Assembly: GCA_035353615.1 (NCBI GenBank)
Contig: DAOPZY010000009.1
Coordinates: forward strand, 20,818-84,817
DNA: 64,000 bases
Direction of reading: 5' to 3'
DNA from: CAXXOK01 sp035353615
GTDB taxonomy: Bacteria; Bacillota; Clostridia; Christensenellales; Aristaeellaceae
A program made the position numbers and the translations under genes. The stretch's first letter is position 1. Every line of letters starts with the position of its first letter. The notes under the pieces are model-generated. The model was not told the origin of the DNA. It worked only from the letters and a program-made list of their open reading frames with translations, and did no database searches. Of the stretch, positions 39,059 to 47,261 are shown piece after piece.

Positions 39059-41206
39059 ATGAAAAAAGCAGTCAAAGTTCCTGTGATTCTCCAGCAGGAA
39101 GCTGTCGAATGCGGCGCTGCCAGCCTTGCGATGGTGTTGGCCTATCACGGCAAGTGGCTGCCGCTGGAGCAGGTGCGCGAGGATTGCGGCGTATCCCGCG
39201 ATGGCAGTTCCGCAAAAAGCATTGTGCAGGCAGCCCGGCGTTACGGCATGAAAGCCGCCGGATATCGGCTGGAGCCTTCGGACCTTTCGGGCGTGCCCCT
39301 GCCCTGCATCCTTCATTGGAATTTTAATCATTTTGTTGTTTTCTGCGGTTTTCGCGGCCACGGCGCGCTGATCTGCAACCCCGCGACCGGGCCGGAAACC
39401 ATCCCCATGGAGGAGTTTGACCGGGCCTTTACAGGGGTGGCGCTGGTTTTTGAGCCGCAACCGGCATTTGTGCGCGAAGGCCACTCGCCCAGCCTGTACC
39501 GTTTTATCCGCAGTCGCCTGCGCGGTTCGGGCAGCATGCTGGCGTTCGTGCTGATGATTAGCCTGCTCACCTCGGTGCTTGGGATTATCTCCCCGCTGTT
39601 TTCCCGGGTTTTTTTGGACGATCTGCTCACCGGCGCAAAGCCGCAATGGCTGATGCCGTTTGTGTACCTGTTCGCGGCATTCATCCTGCTGCAAACGGTC
39701 GTTTCCGTCCTCTCCGCCAATTACAACTTGAAAATTTCCGGCAAGTTCGCCATTATCGGCAGCGGCACCTTCCTCTGGCATGTGTTGCAGCTGCCCATTC
39801 AATTCTTTTCTGCGCGGTTTGCCGGCGATATCGCCATGCGCCAGCAGGCGAACGAGGGTATTGCCTCCACCGTGTTTGAGCGGCTGGCTCCGTTAGCGTT
39901 GGATATGGCGATGCTGGTTTTCTATCTGGTGGTGATGCTCAGTTACAGCATACCGCTGACGCTGATTGGCCTTGGCGGCGCGGCGCTGACATTGCTGGTT
40001 TCCGCCTATGTGGCCAGGAAACGCGCCAACATCAGCCGCGCCTCCATGATGCTGATGGGTAAGCTGCAAGCCACCACGCTCAGCGGTGTGGAAATGATCG
40101 AAACCATCAAATCCTCCGGCGCGGAGGATGGTTTTTTCCAAAAATGGTCCGGATACCATGCCGGCGTGAACGCCGCCGCCGTTCAAAGCGCACGGCTTGG
40201 CGGCTACTGGGGCAGTCTGGCGGTGCTTTGCGGCGCATTGTCCGGCGTGTTTGTGTTATGCGTGGGCGCGGCGCTCATCATGAAGGGCGCGCTGACCGTC
40301 GGTATGCTGCTGGCTTTCCAAGGGTTTTTAACCGCGTTCATGGGCCCGGTGGAAACCCTGCGCAGCCTGCGCGAAGAAATGGAGCGCCTGCGCGCGAACA
40401 TGGAACGCGTGCAGGATGTTATGAATTACTCGCCGGACCTTTACCCAGCCGCGTCCCCCGACGATGAAACGCGCACCTACCGAAAACTGTCCGGCAATGT
40501 GACGCTCAGTCACGTCACGTTTGGCTATAACCCGCTTGCCGCGCCTCTGATTGAGGATTTCAGCATGAGCCTGAAAACTGGCCAGCGCGTGGCATTGGTT
40601 GGCGCAAGCGGTTGCGGCAAATCGACGCTTGCAAAGCTCATCAGCGGGCTTTACCGGCCGTGGAGCGGTGAAATCCTGTTTGACGGCAAACCGATCGACC
40701 AGATTGAACACGAGGTGTTTACCGGTTCCGTCGCGGTGGTCGATCAGGACGTGACCCTGTTTGAGGATACGGTCGCCGCCAATATTAAAATGTGGGATGA
40801 ATCCATCGCTGATTTTGAAATGATTCTGGCCGCGCACGACGCGCAGATCGATCACATGATCCTGAGCCGCGAGGGCGGTTACCGCGCCAAGCTGCTGGAA
40901 GGCGGAAAAAACTACTCCGGCGGGGAGCGTCAGCGGATCGATATTGCCCGAGCGCTGGCGCTGGACCCCACCATCGCCATTTTAGACGAGGCAACCAGCG
41001 CGCTGGACGCGCAAACCGAGGCTGAGCTGATCCGGGCCATCTGCAATCGCGGCATCACCTGCGTCATCATCGCCCACCGCCTTTCCACCATCCGGGACTG
41101 TGATGAAATTATTGTGCTGGATCACGGCAAAGTTGCTCAGCGGGGTAAACATGAGGCCCTGTACGCAAGCGAAGGGCTTTACCGCGAGCTGGTCACCATG
41201 AACTGA
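39059..41206 (+). CDS. NHLP/NHLM-type peptidase-containing ABC exporter (C39-ABC)
   Basis: 715-residue ABC exporter with an N-terminal C39 peptidase that normally cleaves leader peptides of bacteriocin-like precursors during export. C39 domain (1-130): QQEAVECGAASLAMVL with the catalytic Cys18, the NHLM-typical DGSSAKSIVQAARRYG, and HWNFNHFVVF with the catalytic His91. The usual Asp of the DPA-x-G motif is replaced by Asn107 (ICNPATG). About six membrane helices span 150-440; the ATPase has Walker A GASGCGKST (about 512), YSGGERQRIDIARAL and LDEATSALD. The start 39059 has a weak ribosome site and lies eight bases after the stub gene. Followed by a second ABC gene. Confidence 0.88.
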   Translation: MKKAVKVPVILQQEAVECGAASLAMVLAYHGKWLPLEQVREDCGVSRDGSSAKSIVQAARRYGMKAAGYRLEPSDLSGVPLPCILHWNFNHFVVFCGFRGHGALICNPATGPETIPMEEFDRAFTGVALVFEPQPAFVREGHSPSLYRFIRSRLRGSGSMLAFVLMISLLTSVLGIISPLFSRVFLDDLLTGAKPQWLMPFVYLFAAFILLQTVVSVLSANYNLKISGKFAIIGSGTFLWHVLQLPIQFFSARFAGDIAMRQQANEGIASTVFERLAPLALDMAMLVFYLVVMLSYSIPLTLIGLGGAALTLLVSAYVARKRANISRASMMLMGKLQATTLSGVEMIETIKSSGAEDGFFQKWSGYHAGVNAAAVQSARLGGYWGSLAVLCGALSGVFVLCVGAALIMKGALTVGMLLAFQGFLTAFMGPVETLRSLREEMERLRANMERVQDVMNYSPDLYPAASPDDETRTYRKLSGNVTLSHVTFGYNPLAAPLIEDFSMSLKTGQRVALVGASGCGKSTLAKLISGLYRPWSGEILFDGKPIDQIEHEVFTGSVAVVDQDVTLFEDTVAANIKMWDESIADFEMILAAHDAQIDHMILSREGGYRAKLLEGGKNYSGGERQRIDIARALALDPTIAILDEATSALDAQTEAELIRAICNRGITCVIIAHRLSTIRDCDEIIVLDHGKVAQRGKHEALYASEGLYRELVTMN

Positions 41207-41222
41207 AAGGGGGCGAATCGGG

Positions 41223-43436
41223 GTGTCGCACTGGTTTGACGAGCAGTTGCGCGAGCGTATGCGCATGGATGGCGACGGTTTTGACCGCGCGATGTACGGC
41301 CTTTCGTCCGTCATCATGGGCGAGCGGTTTGGCGAGCGGTTTGCCGATGACCGGCATCGTGTGAAAAATGCTGTGGACGAGATACTGCGCTTTTTCCATA
41401 TTCCGTTAACCTCGGTTCCCGAAAGCGTTACCGAGGTGAACGAATACCTCGACGACGCCCTGCGGCCCACAGGCGTGCTCAAACGGCGCGTGCAGCTCAC
41501 CGGCAGTTGGTACCGCGACAGCATCGGCCCCATGCTGGGCACGCTGACTACCGGCGAGACGGTCGCGCTGCTTCCCCGCCGATTTTCCGGTTATGAATAC
41601 CGCGACCCAACCAGCGGTCAGATACTCAAAGTGACCCGAGCACGGGCTGCCCTGCTGGATGTTGACGCCTACTGTTTTTATAAACCCTTTCCCCAAACCC
41701 GGATGGCTGTGCATGATTTGGTGCGGTACATGGTTTCTGTGCTCTCCCCGGGGGATGGCGCGCTTTATGTGGGCGTTTCGCTGTTGGTTACGCTTTTTGG
41801 CCTATTCAGCCCTATGGTGAACCAGCTGCTGTTTGGCCGGGTGATCCCCGATGGCAATGCCGACTACCTGCCGCCGACGCTGATGATGCTGGTCACCTTT
41901 ACCGTTGCCACGGCGATGCTGAACGTATCGCGCGGGTTTCTGTCCCAGCGCATCACAACCCGAATCCAGCTTGCGGTGGAGCCGGCGGCGATGGCTCGCG
42001 TGCTGATGCTTCCCGCCACATTTTTCAAGCGTTACAATTCCGGCGAGCTGGCCAGCCGCATCAGCGCGCTTTCCGCCCTTTGCGACAAGCTGGTCAACGC
42101 CGTGACCGGCTCGTTGCTTTCGGCCATACTGTCCCTGATTTATCTGTTTCAGATTAACGCGCTGGCCAGCGAGCTGGTGGCGCCGGCGATGCTTCTTGTG
42201 GCCGCGCTTGCGGCGGTCAACATCCTGACCGCGCTGTGGGAGCTGAAACAGGAACGGGCCTCCATGGCGATCAGCGCACAACTGAACGGGTTGGTTTTCG
42301 CGCTTTTTTCCGGCATCCAAAAAATCAAGCTAACCGGCTCGGAAAAGCGCGGGTTCGCAAAATGGGCGGAGCTGTACCGCAAACAAGCCGCGCTCAGTTA
42401 CCGACCGCCGAAGATGATCCGTTACGCAAGCGTGATTAACACCTTTATCAATTTGCTGGGTACGCTCTCATTTTACTATATCGCGGTGGTCCGTCACGTG
42501 TCCGTGGGGAATTACATGGCTTTCAGCGTCTCCTACGGCATGATCAGCGCGGCGCTCCTGTCCCTTTCCGAGCTTACGACAACCTTCGCCAGCATCCGCC
42601 CGCAGCTGGAAATGGTTGAGCCGATCCTTCGCGCGGTACCGGAAACCGATGCGGGCAAAACCGTACTAACCAACCTGAGCGGCGCGATCGAACTGAGCCA
42701 TGTCAGTTTCCGCTATGACGAGAACGGGCCGGACTTGCTCAGCGATATCAGCCTCACGATCAAGCCGCATGAGTATGTGGCGATCGTCGGGCGCACGGGT
42801 TGCGGCAAATCAACGCTGATGCGCCTGCTCATGGGGTTTGAAACGCCCCGTAAGGGCGCGATTTACTACGACCATGTGGACCTGAACCGCATTGATCTTC
42901 GCTCCCTGCGAAAAAAGATCGGCGTGGTGATTCAAAACGGCAAGTTGTTTGCGGGAGATTTGTTCAGCAACATCGCCATTTCCGCGCCTTCGCTCACCCT
43001 GGAGGAAGCTTGGGAGGTTGCCCGGCTTTCGGGGCTGGATCAGGACATCGCGGATATGCCGATGGGCATGTATACGATGATCACCGAAGGTTCCGGGGGC
43101 CTTTCCGGCGGCCAGCGGCAACGGATGATGATCGCGCGCGCGCTGGCGCCCAAGCCCCATATACTGATGCTGGATGAAGCCACCAGCGCTTTGGACAACA
43201 TTACGCAAAAGCAGGTCGCGGATTCGCTCGCGGCGCTGAAATGCACGCGCATCGTCATCGCGCACAGGCTTTCCACCATTCGGCATTGCGACCGTATCCT
43301 GGTTTTGGATGGGGGCCGCATTGTGGAAAACGGTACTTTTGAGGAGCTGCTTTCGCAGCATGGATTCTTTTATGAATTGGCTTCCCGTCAGCTTTTGGAA
43401 ACCGACACGGCGGTGGAGGCAAACAATATTTACTGA
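41223..43436 (+). CDS. NHLP/NHLM-type ABC exporter ATP-binding/permease protein
   Basis: 737-residue partner exporter without a peptidase. The N-terminal 150 residues are a soluble domain (FDEQLRERMRMDGDGFDRAMYGLSSVIMGE...) typical of the second NHLM ABC protein; about six membrane helices follow (175-460), then the ATPase: GRTGCGKSTLMRLLMG, LSGGQRQRMMIARALAP and LMLDEATSALDN, with HRLSTIRHCD as H-loop. The start is GTG at 41223 with AAAGGGGG about nine bases upstream. In complete NHLM systems it works with the C39-ABC protein and the HlyD-like subunit; here the third partner is only a stub. Confidence 0.87.
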   Translation: MSHWFDEQLRERMRMDGDGFDRAMYGLSSVIMGERFGERFADDRHRVKNAVDEILRFFHIPLTSVPESVTEVNEYLDDALRPTGVLKRRVQLTGSWYRDSIGPMLGTLTTGETVALLPRRFSGYEYRDPTSGQILKVTRARAALLDVDAYCFYKPFPQTRMAVHDLVRYMVSVLSPGDGALYVGVSLLVTLFGLFSPMVNQLLFGRVIPDGNADYLPPTLMMLVTFTVATAMLNVSRGFLSQRITTRIQLAVEPAAMARVLMLPATFFKRYNSGELASRISALSALCDKLVNAVTGSLLSAILSLIYLFQINALASELVAPAMLLVAALAAVNILTALWELKQERASMAISAQLNGLVFALFSGIQKIKLTGSEKRGFAKWAELYRKQAALSYRPPKMIRYASVINTFINLLGTLSFYYIAVVRHVSVGNYMAFSVSYGMISAALLSLSELTTTFASIRPQLEMVEPILRAVPETDAGKTVLTNLSGAIELSHVSFRYDENGPDLLSDISLTIKPHEYVAIVGRTGCGKSTLMRLLMGFETPRKGAIYYDHVDLNRIDLRSLRKKIGVVIQNGKLFAGDLFSNIAISAPSLTLEEAWEVARLSGLDQDIADMPMGMYTMITEGSGGLSGGQRQRMMIARALAPKPHILMLDEATSALDNITQKQVADSLAALKCTRIVIAHRLSTIRHCDRILVLDGGRIVENGTFEELLSQHGFFYELASRQLLETDTAVEANNIY

Positions 43437-43852
43437 TCAGAATGCGCTTTGGGTTTAGGCTGCAATGAACCTTTGCCGCAGCGAAACCGGGCCAAGACCC
43501 TTGCCCCGTCGCTGCGGCGAAAAACTTGCTTGGGTTCTGGATAAACGCCAAGCAGCGGTCTAAACAACAAGGGAACAAACATCCCGAGGTGCTAAGCAAC
43601 GCACAACATCTGTTTCGACGGAACCTCGTAACCAATCAAGCCGTTCTGCATCCGTTGCCGAACGGCTTGATTGATCGTATAACACACAAGGGCAACTCTC
43701 GCCGCTCGCCTCGTCGCGCTGCAGGCGGTTCGTTTGATTTGGATTGGATACTTCGGCAACAGGGTTTGGGGGTTCGCCCCAAACCCAGGCGAATTTCACC
43801 CATGGAACATGGCAAGGGTTTTCATCCCTTGGCCCAACTTCTTAACAGACTA
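43437..43852. other. Intergenic stretch with dispersed repeat, no precursor gene seen
   Basis: About 416 bases. It holds one copy of the 64-bp repeat and short words shared with 13193 and 46196-46272. An open frame at 43526-43903 has no ribosome site, no double-Gly motif and basic composition unlike a RiPP precursor. Confidence 0.55.
43768..43831 (-). repeat. Dispersed 64-bp intergenic repeat, copy B
   Basis: Minus-strand copy matching 29181-29244 (51 of 64 bases, no gaps). Here CAAGGG-ATGAAAA-CCCTTG forms a perfect six-pair hairpin. Confidence 0.75.
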
Positions 43853-43881
43853 AACCGCCCGGCATCAACTGCCGGGCGGTT
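43853..43881 (-). terminator. Hairpin terminator after pckA
   Basis: AACCGCCCGGCA pairs perfectly with TGCCGGGCGGTT around five bases, 22 bases after the pckA stop. The T tract in that direction is short (GGTTTAG). It could also stop transcripts arriving from the exporter genes. Confidence 0.7.
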
Positions 43882-43903
43882 CTTGAATAGGAACGGCTAT
43901 TGA

Positions 43904-45478
43904 TTAGGCTTTGGGGCCGGCATCGATGATCTTCTGATCCATGTTCTGGTACTTCGCGAAGTTCTTCTGGAACATCGAAGCCAGCTGCTTGGCGGTTTCA
44001 TCATAAGCGGCCTTGTCCGCCCAGGTGTTGCGGGGGGCGAGCACGTCGTCCGGCACGTTGGGGCAGGTCTTGGGCACGAGCACGTTGAAGATCGGATCCA
44101 GCACGAATTCGCTCTTTTCCAGCTCGCCGTTGAGGCAGGCGGTCACCATAGCGCGGGTCAGCGGCAGCTTCATGCGGTTGCCGCCCTTGCCGGCGGGGCC
44201 GCCGGACCAACCGGTGTTGACCAGGTACACGTTCGCGCCGCTCAAATCAATGCGCTTGCCCAGCAATTCCGCGTAACGGCTGGCGGGCAGCGGAAGGAAC
44301 GGAGCGCCAAAGCAGGTGGAGAAGGTAGCCTGCGGCTCGGTAACGCCGCGTTCCGTGCCGGCCAAACGGGCGGTGTAGCCACTCACGTAATGGTACATGG
44401 CCGCTTCACGGCTCAGTTTGCTCACGGGAGGCAGTACGCCGAAGGCGTCAGCCGTCAGGAAGATAACGGTCTTGGGCGTGCCCGCCATGCCGCTAAGCTC
44501 CGCGTTGCTGATGTAATCCACCGGATAACCGACGCGGGTGTTTTCGGTCAGGCTGTCGTCGTCAAAATTCAGCTCGCGGGTTTCATCGTCCATCACAACG
44601 TTTTCCACCAACGCGCCAAACTTGATCGCGCCGTAGATTTCCGGCTCATGTTCCTTGGAAAGGTTGATGCACTTGGCATAGCAGCCGCCTTCGATGTTAA
44701 AGACGCCGTCGTCGCTCCAGCCGTGTTCGTCGTCGCCGATGAGCTTGCGGTTGGGGTCCGCGGAAAGGGTGGTTTTGCCGGTGCCGGAAAGGCCGAAGAA
44801 GATGGCGCTGTCGCCGTCCTTGCCCACGTTGGCGGAGCAGTGCATGGAGAAGATGCCCTGCTTGGGCAGCACGTAGTTCATCACGCTGAACACGCTCTTC
44901 TTGATTTCGCCGGCATACTGGCTGCCGGCAACCAGCACGAGTTTGCGCTCAAAGCTGATGATGATGGCCGCTTCGCTGTGCACGCCGTCCACTTCGGGGA
45001 TGCACTTGAGGCCGGGGGCGGCGATAATGGTGAAGTCGCTCTTAAAGGAGGCAAGTTCTTCCTCGGAAGGGCGCAGCAGCAGCTGATGGATGAACATGTT
45101 CTCGCTGGCTAACTCGTTAACGACGCGCACGCCAATGCGGTATTTGGGATCAGCGCCCGCAAAGCCGTCGAACACGAAAAGCTCGCGGTTTTGGAGGTAT
45201 GCGCACATTTTCTTGTAAATGGCGTCAAACTTTTCAATGCTGATCGGCACGTTGACCTTACCCCAGGCGATCTCGTCATGGATGGAAGGCTCGTCGACCA
45301 CAAAACGGTCCTCGGGCGAACGGCCGGTGTACTTGCCGGTTTTCACAACCAGCGCGCCGGTTTTGCTCAGTTTACCCTCACCGCGCGCAAGCGCGTACTC
45401 AGTTAATGTGCAAGCGGGAAGATTGCGGTACACAGCCTTGGATTCAATGATGCCGAGGTATTTCAGGTCCAAACTCAT
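43904..45478 (-). CDS. pckA: Phosphoenolpyruvate carboxykinase (ATP)
   Basis: Interconverts oxaloacetate and phosphoenolpyruvate with ATP/ADP. 524 residues, normal length. Kinase-1a loop GLSGTGKTTLSADPNRKLIGDDEHGWSDDGVFNIEGG carries the P-loop and metal-binding Asp residues; YTGRSPEDRFVV, NTRVGYPVDYI and TGWSGGP are further family segments. It is monocistronic: a long upstream region, GGAGG before the ATG and a hairpin after the stop. In fermentative Clostridia the enzyme may run either in gluconeogenesis or towards oxaloacetate; the sequence cannot decide. No clear sigma-A promoter was found. Confidence 0.96.
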   Translation of the reverse strand: MSLDLKYLGIIESKAVYRNLPACTLTEYALARGEGKLSKTGALVVKTGKYTGRSPEDRFVVDEPSIHDEIAWGKVNVPISIEKFDAIYKKMCAYLQNRELFVFDGFAGADPKYRIGVRVVNELASENMFIHQLLLRPSEEELASFKSDFTIIAAPGLKCIPEVDGVHSEAAIIISFERKLVLVAGSQYAGEIKKSVFSVMNYVLPKQGIFSMHCSANVGKDGDSAIFFGLSGTGKTTLSADPNRKLIGDDEHGWSDDGVFNIEGGCYAKCINLSKEHEPEIYGAIKFGALVENVVMDDETRELNFDDDSLTENTRVGYPVDYISNAELSGMAGTPKTVIFLTADAFGVLPPVSKLSREAAMYHYVSGYTARLAGTERGVTEPQATFSTCFGAPFLPLPASRYAELLGKRIDLSGANVYLVNTGWSGGPAGKGGNRMKLPLTRAMVTACLNGELEKSEFVLDPIFNVLVPKTCPNVPDDVLAPRNTWADKAAYDETAKQLASMFQKNFAKYQNMDQKIIDAGPKA

Positions 45479-46317
45479 GATGTTTTCCTCCTTGGAGTAT
45501 TAGTGTGGGATAAGCCGTGGATTTCAAGCGGCCTGTGCCGCAGAACAGATGGCCATTCGGACGAAATGGCACAATCTCGCCCTAATTCAAAACATTCTCC
45601 ATTTACTTCAAAACTCCTGCTCAAAATTAAACATTTTTCAAGATTTTTATTTTTTTCACAAACTCGCCTGTAAAACCGCACGTTCAGCAGCTCGGAAGGT
45701 TCTGAAAGGCCTGATAAGTTCTGTGTCCAGTCTTTCGAAGCCCGATATAAGTCCGTGCATCGGTTCAGGCTTCCGGACTTCGTTTGTGAATTATCAAACT
45801 AAACGGCGCAAAGTTGCAAGTCTGCAGGTGCAATCCTGCGATATTCAAGCTGCAACTTTGCCCGCGCCACGGCTCCCCCGCCGCGCGGCAATGCTCGCAT
45901 TTTAAGCCGTGGATTAGCGCCCTCCCCACAGGGTATATGATAAAATGTTTCGACGTATGGCTTTCCATCCGGCTTCTTCATGCTTCCCCTAAGTTCAGCC
46001 CGGTGACATACTGAATTGAGTCCATATTCCGCACCCCATTGTGCTTTCGGCACTCGTGGGCGCATTCGTTGAATGTGTTGCCACATAAGGCTTCCGGCGG
46101 GAAATGGCCAACGGCGGTCCAACCGCAAGGTTTCGCTCTTGACCCTTTTTGAGCGGCAAGGGTTTTTCAGCAGTCTGTAAGCTGTGCGACACGCTCAAGG
46201 TGCTGAGGTTGCCTCGTTAAAGCGTTATTCAGGGGTGGGTCAACCAATCAGGCAACGCGCAACATGATTTCAGTTTGTTGAAAGCCCATCGGCGCATCCG
46301 GCGCAGTTTTTCGTCGG
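45479..46317. other. Long intergenic region between pckA and ksgA
   Basis: About 840 bases, with no supportable gene. An A+T-rich block (45583-45660) upstream of pckA has TTCAAAAC at 45586 and 45607, 21 bases apart. Further on lies a strong inverted-repeat element (45808-45861). No rRNA, tRNA or IS was recognised. Confidence 0.55.
45808..45861. repeat. Structured inverted-repeat element, possible small RNA fold
   Basis: An 11-bp perfect inverted repeat (GCAAAGTTGCA/TGCAACTTTGC) encloses a second perfect hairpin GCAGG-TGCAAT-CCTGC. The nested pairing would be stable in RNA or as a cruciform. No T tract follows on either strand, so a terminator is unlikely. Confidence 0.55.
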
Positions 46318-47235
46318 TCACGCTTGGTCGCCGTCGGCAACCGCAGCGCGTTCCTTCGCGACTGCGTCCGGGTTTTCCGGCCCGTCCGCGCGCGGAATCC
46401 GGTTCAGTGCGTTGGCAAGGGCAATCCATTGCGGCACATCCAGCGCCTCGCCCCGGATGGTTTGCGGCAACCCAAGCTGATCGATCGCCTCGCGCAACGG
46501 CTCCCCCGAGCAGGGCGCAACGCCCCGGATCGCGTTAAACAGCGTTTTTCGGCGTTGCAGAAACCCAGCGCGGATCAAGCGCCAGAGCAAATCCTCGTTT
46601 TCCACCGCAGCTGGCGACTCTTTGCGAAAGCTCAGGTTCACAAATGCGCTGTCCACCTTGGGCGGGGGCGTAAAAGCCTTGGCGGGCACTTCTTCCACCA
46701 TTTGAGGTTCGCAGTAATAATGGCAGCGAACGCTGGTCAGCCCATAGGCGCTGTCGCCGGGGTTGGCGATCAGTTTCTGCGCCACTTCCTTTTGCACCAT
46801 CACGGACATCTGCCGCACCGGCAAGCCGCTGCCCCAGAACAGGTCCAGTATGGGGGTGGTGATATTGTAAGGGATATTGGCCACCACGCAAAAATCCGGA
46901 CCCAACGGCCCGGTTACCGCTTGCAGGTTCATTTTGCGGATATCCCCCTGAAGGATCTCCACGTTGCCAAACCCTTCGGTTGCCACACGCAGATATGGGA
47001 TCACCGTTTCATCCACTTCCACGGCCACCACGCGCTCCGCTGCCTCGCACAGACACACCGTCAGCGTGCCTGCTCCGGGGCCGATTTCGAGCACCCGATC
47101 CGCTTTGGTGACCCCCGCGCGCTGCACAAGCGAACGCAAAAGGGCGGTGTCGTACAGGAAATGCTGACCCAGATCATGCTTGTAACGGTGGCCGTCCTCG
47201 CGCCGCTGTTCCGCTTTCACAAAAGACTTTTTCAA
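46318..47235 (-). CDS. ksgA: 16S rRNA (adenine1518/1519-N6)-dimethyltransferase
   Basis: Dimethylates two adjacent adenines near the 3' end of 16S rRNA during 30S maturation. 305 residues. The SAM motif VLEIGPGAGTLTVCL is near residues 49-63, and NIPYNITTP (about 120-128) is the catalytic motif IV. The N-terminal HDLGQHFLYD is typical. The C-terminal 20-25 residues past the domain are polar and variable. It follows dnaX by 26 bases; the pair is unusual in that ybaB and recR are not next to dnaX. Confidence 0.94.
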   Translation of the reverse strand: MKKSFVKAEQRREDGHRYKHDLGQHFLYDTALLRSLVQRAGVTKADRVLEIGPGAGTLTVCLCEAAERVVAVEVDETVIPYLRVATEGFGNVEILQGDIRKMNLQAVTGPLGPDFCVVANIPYNITTPILDLFWGSGLPVRQMSVMVQKEVAQKLIANPGDSAYGLTSVRCHYYCEPQMVEEVPAKAFTPPPKVDSAFVNLSFRKESPAAVENEDLLWRLIRAGFLQRRKTLFNAIRGVAPCSGEPLREAIDQLGLPQTIRGEALDVPQWIALANALNRIPRADGPENPDAVAKERAAVADGDQA

Positions 47236-47261
47236 GCGTATTCCTCCGCAAATTCTGTCGC

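Noticed and set aside
43526..43903. Candidate RiPP precursor after the exporter genes
   Set aside because: No ribosome site, no double-Gly cleavage site, and most of it covers the dispersed repeat and the pckA terminator.
45821..45840. A tRNA T-arm-like hairpin
   Set aside because: Loop is six bases and no acceptor, D or anticodon arms can be drawn around it.
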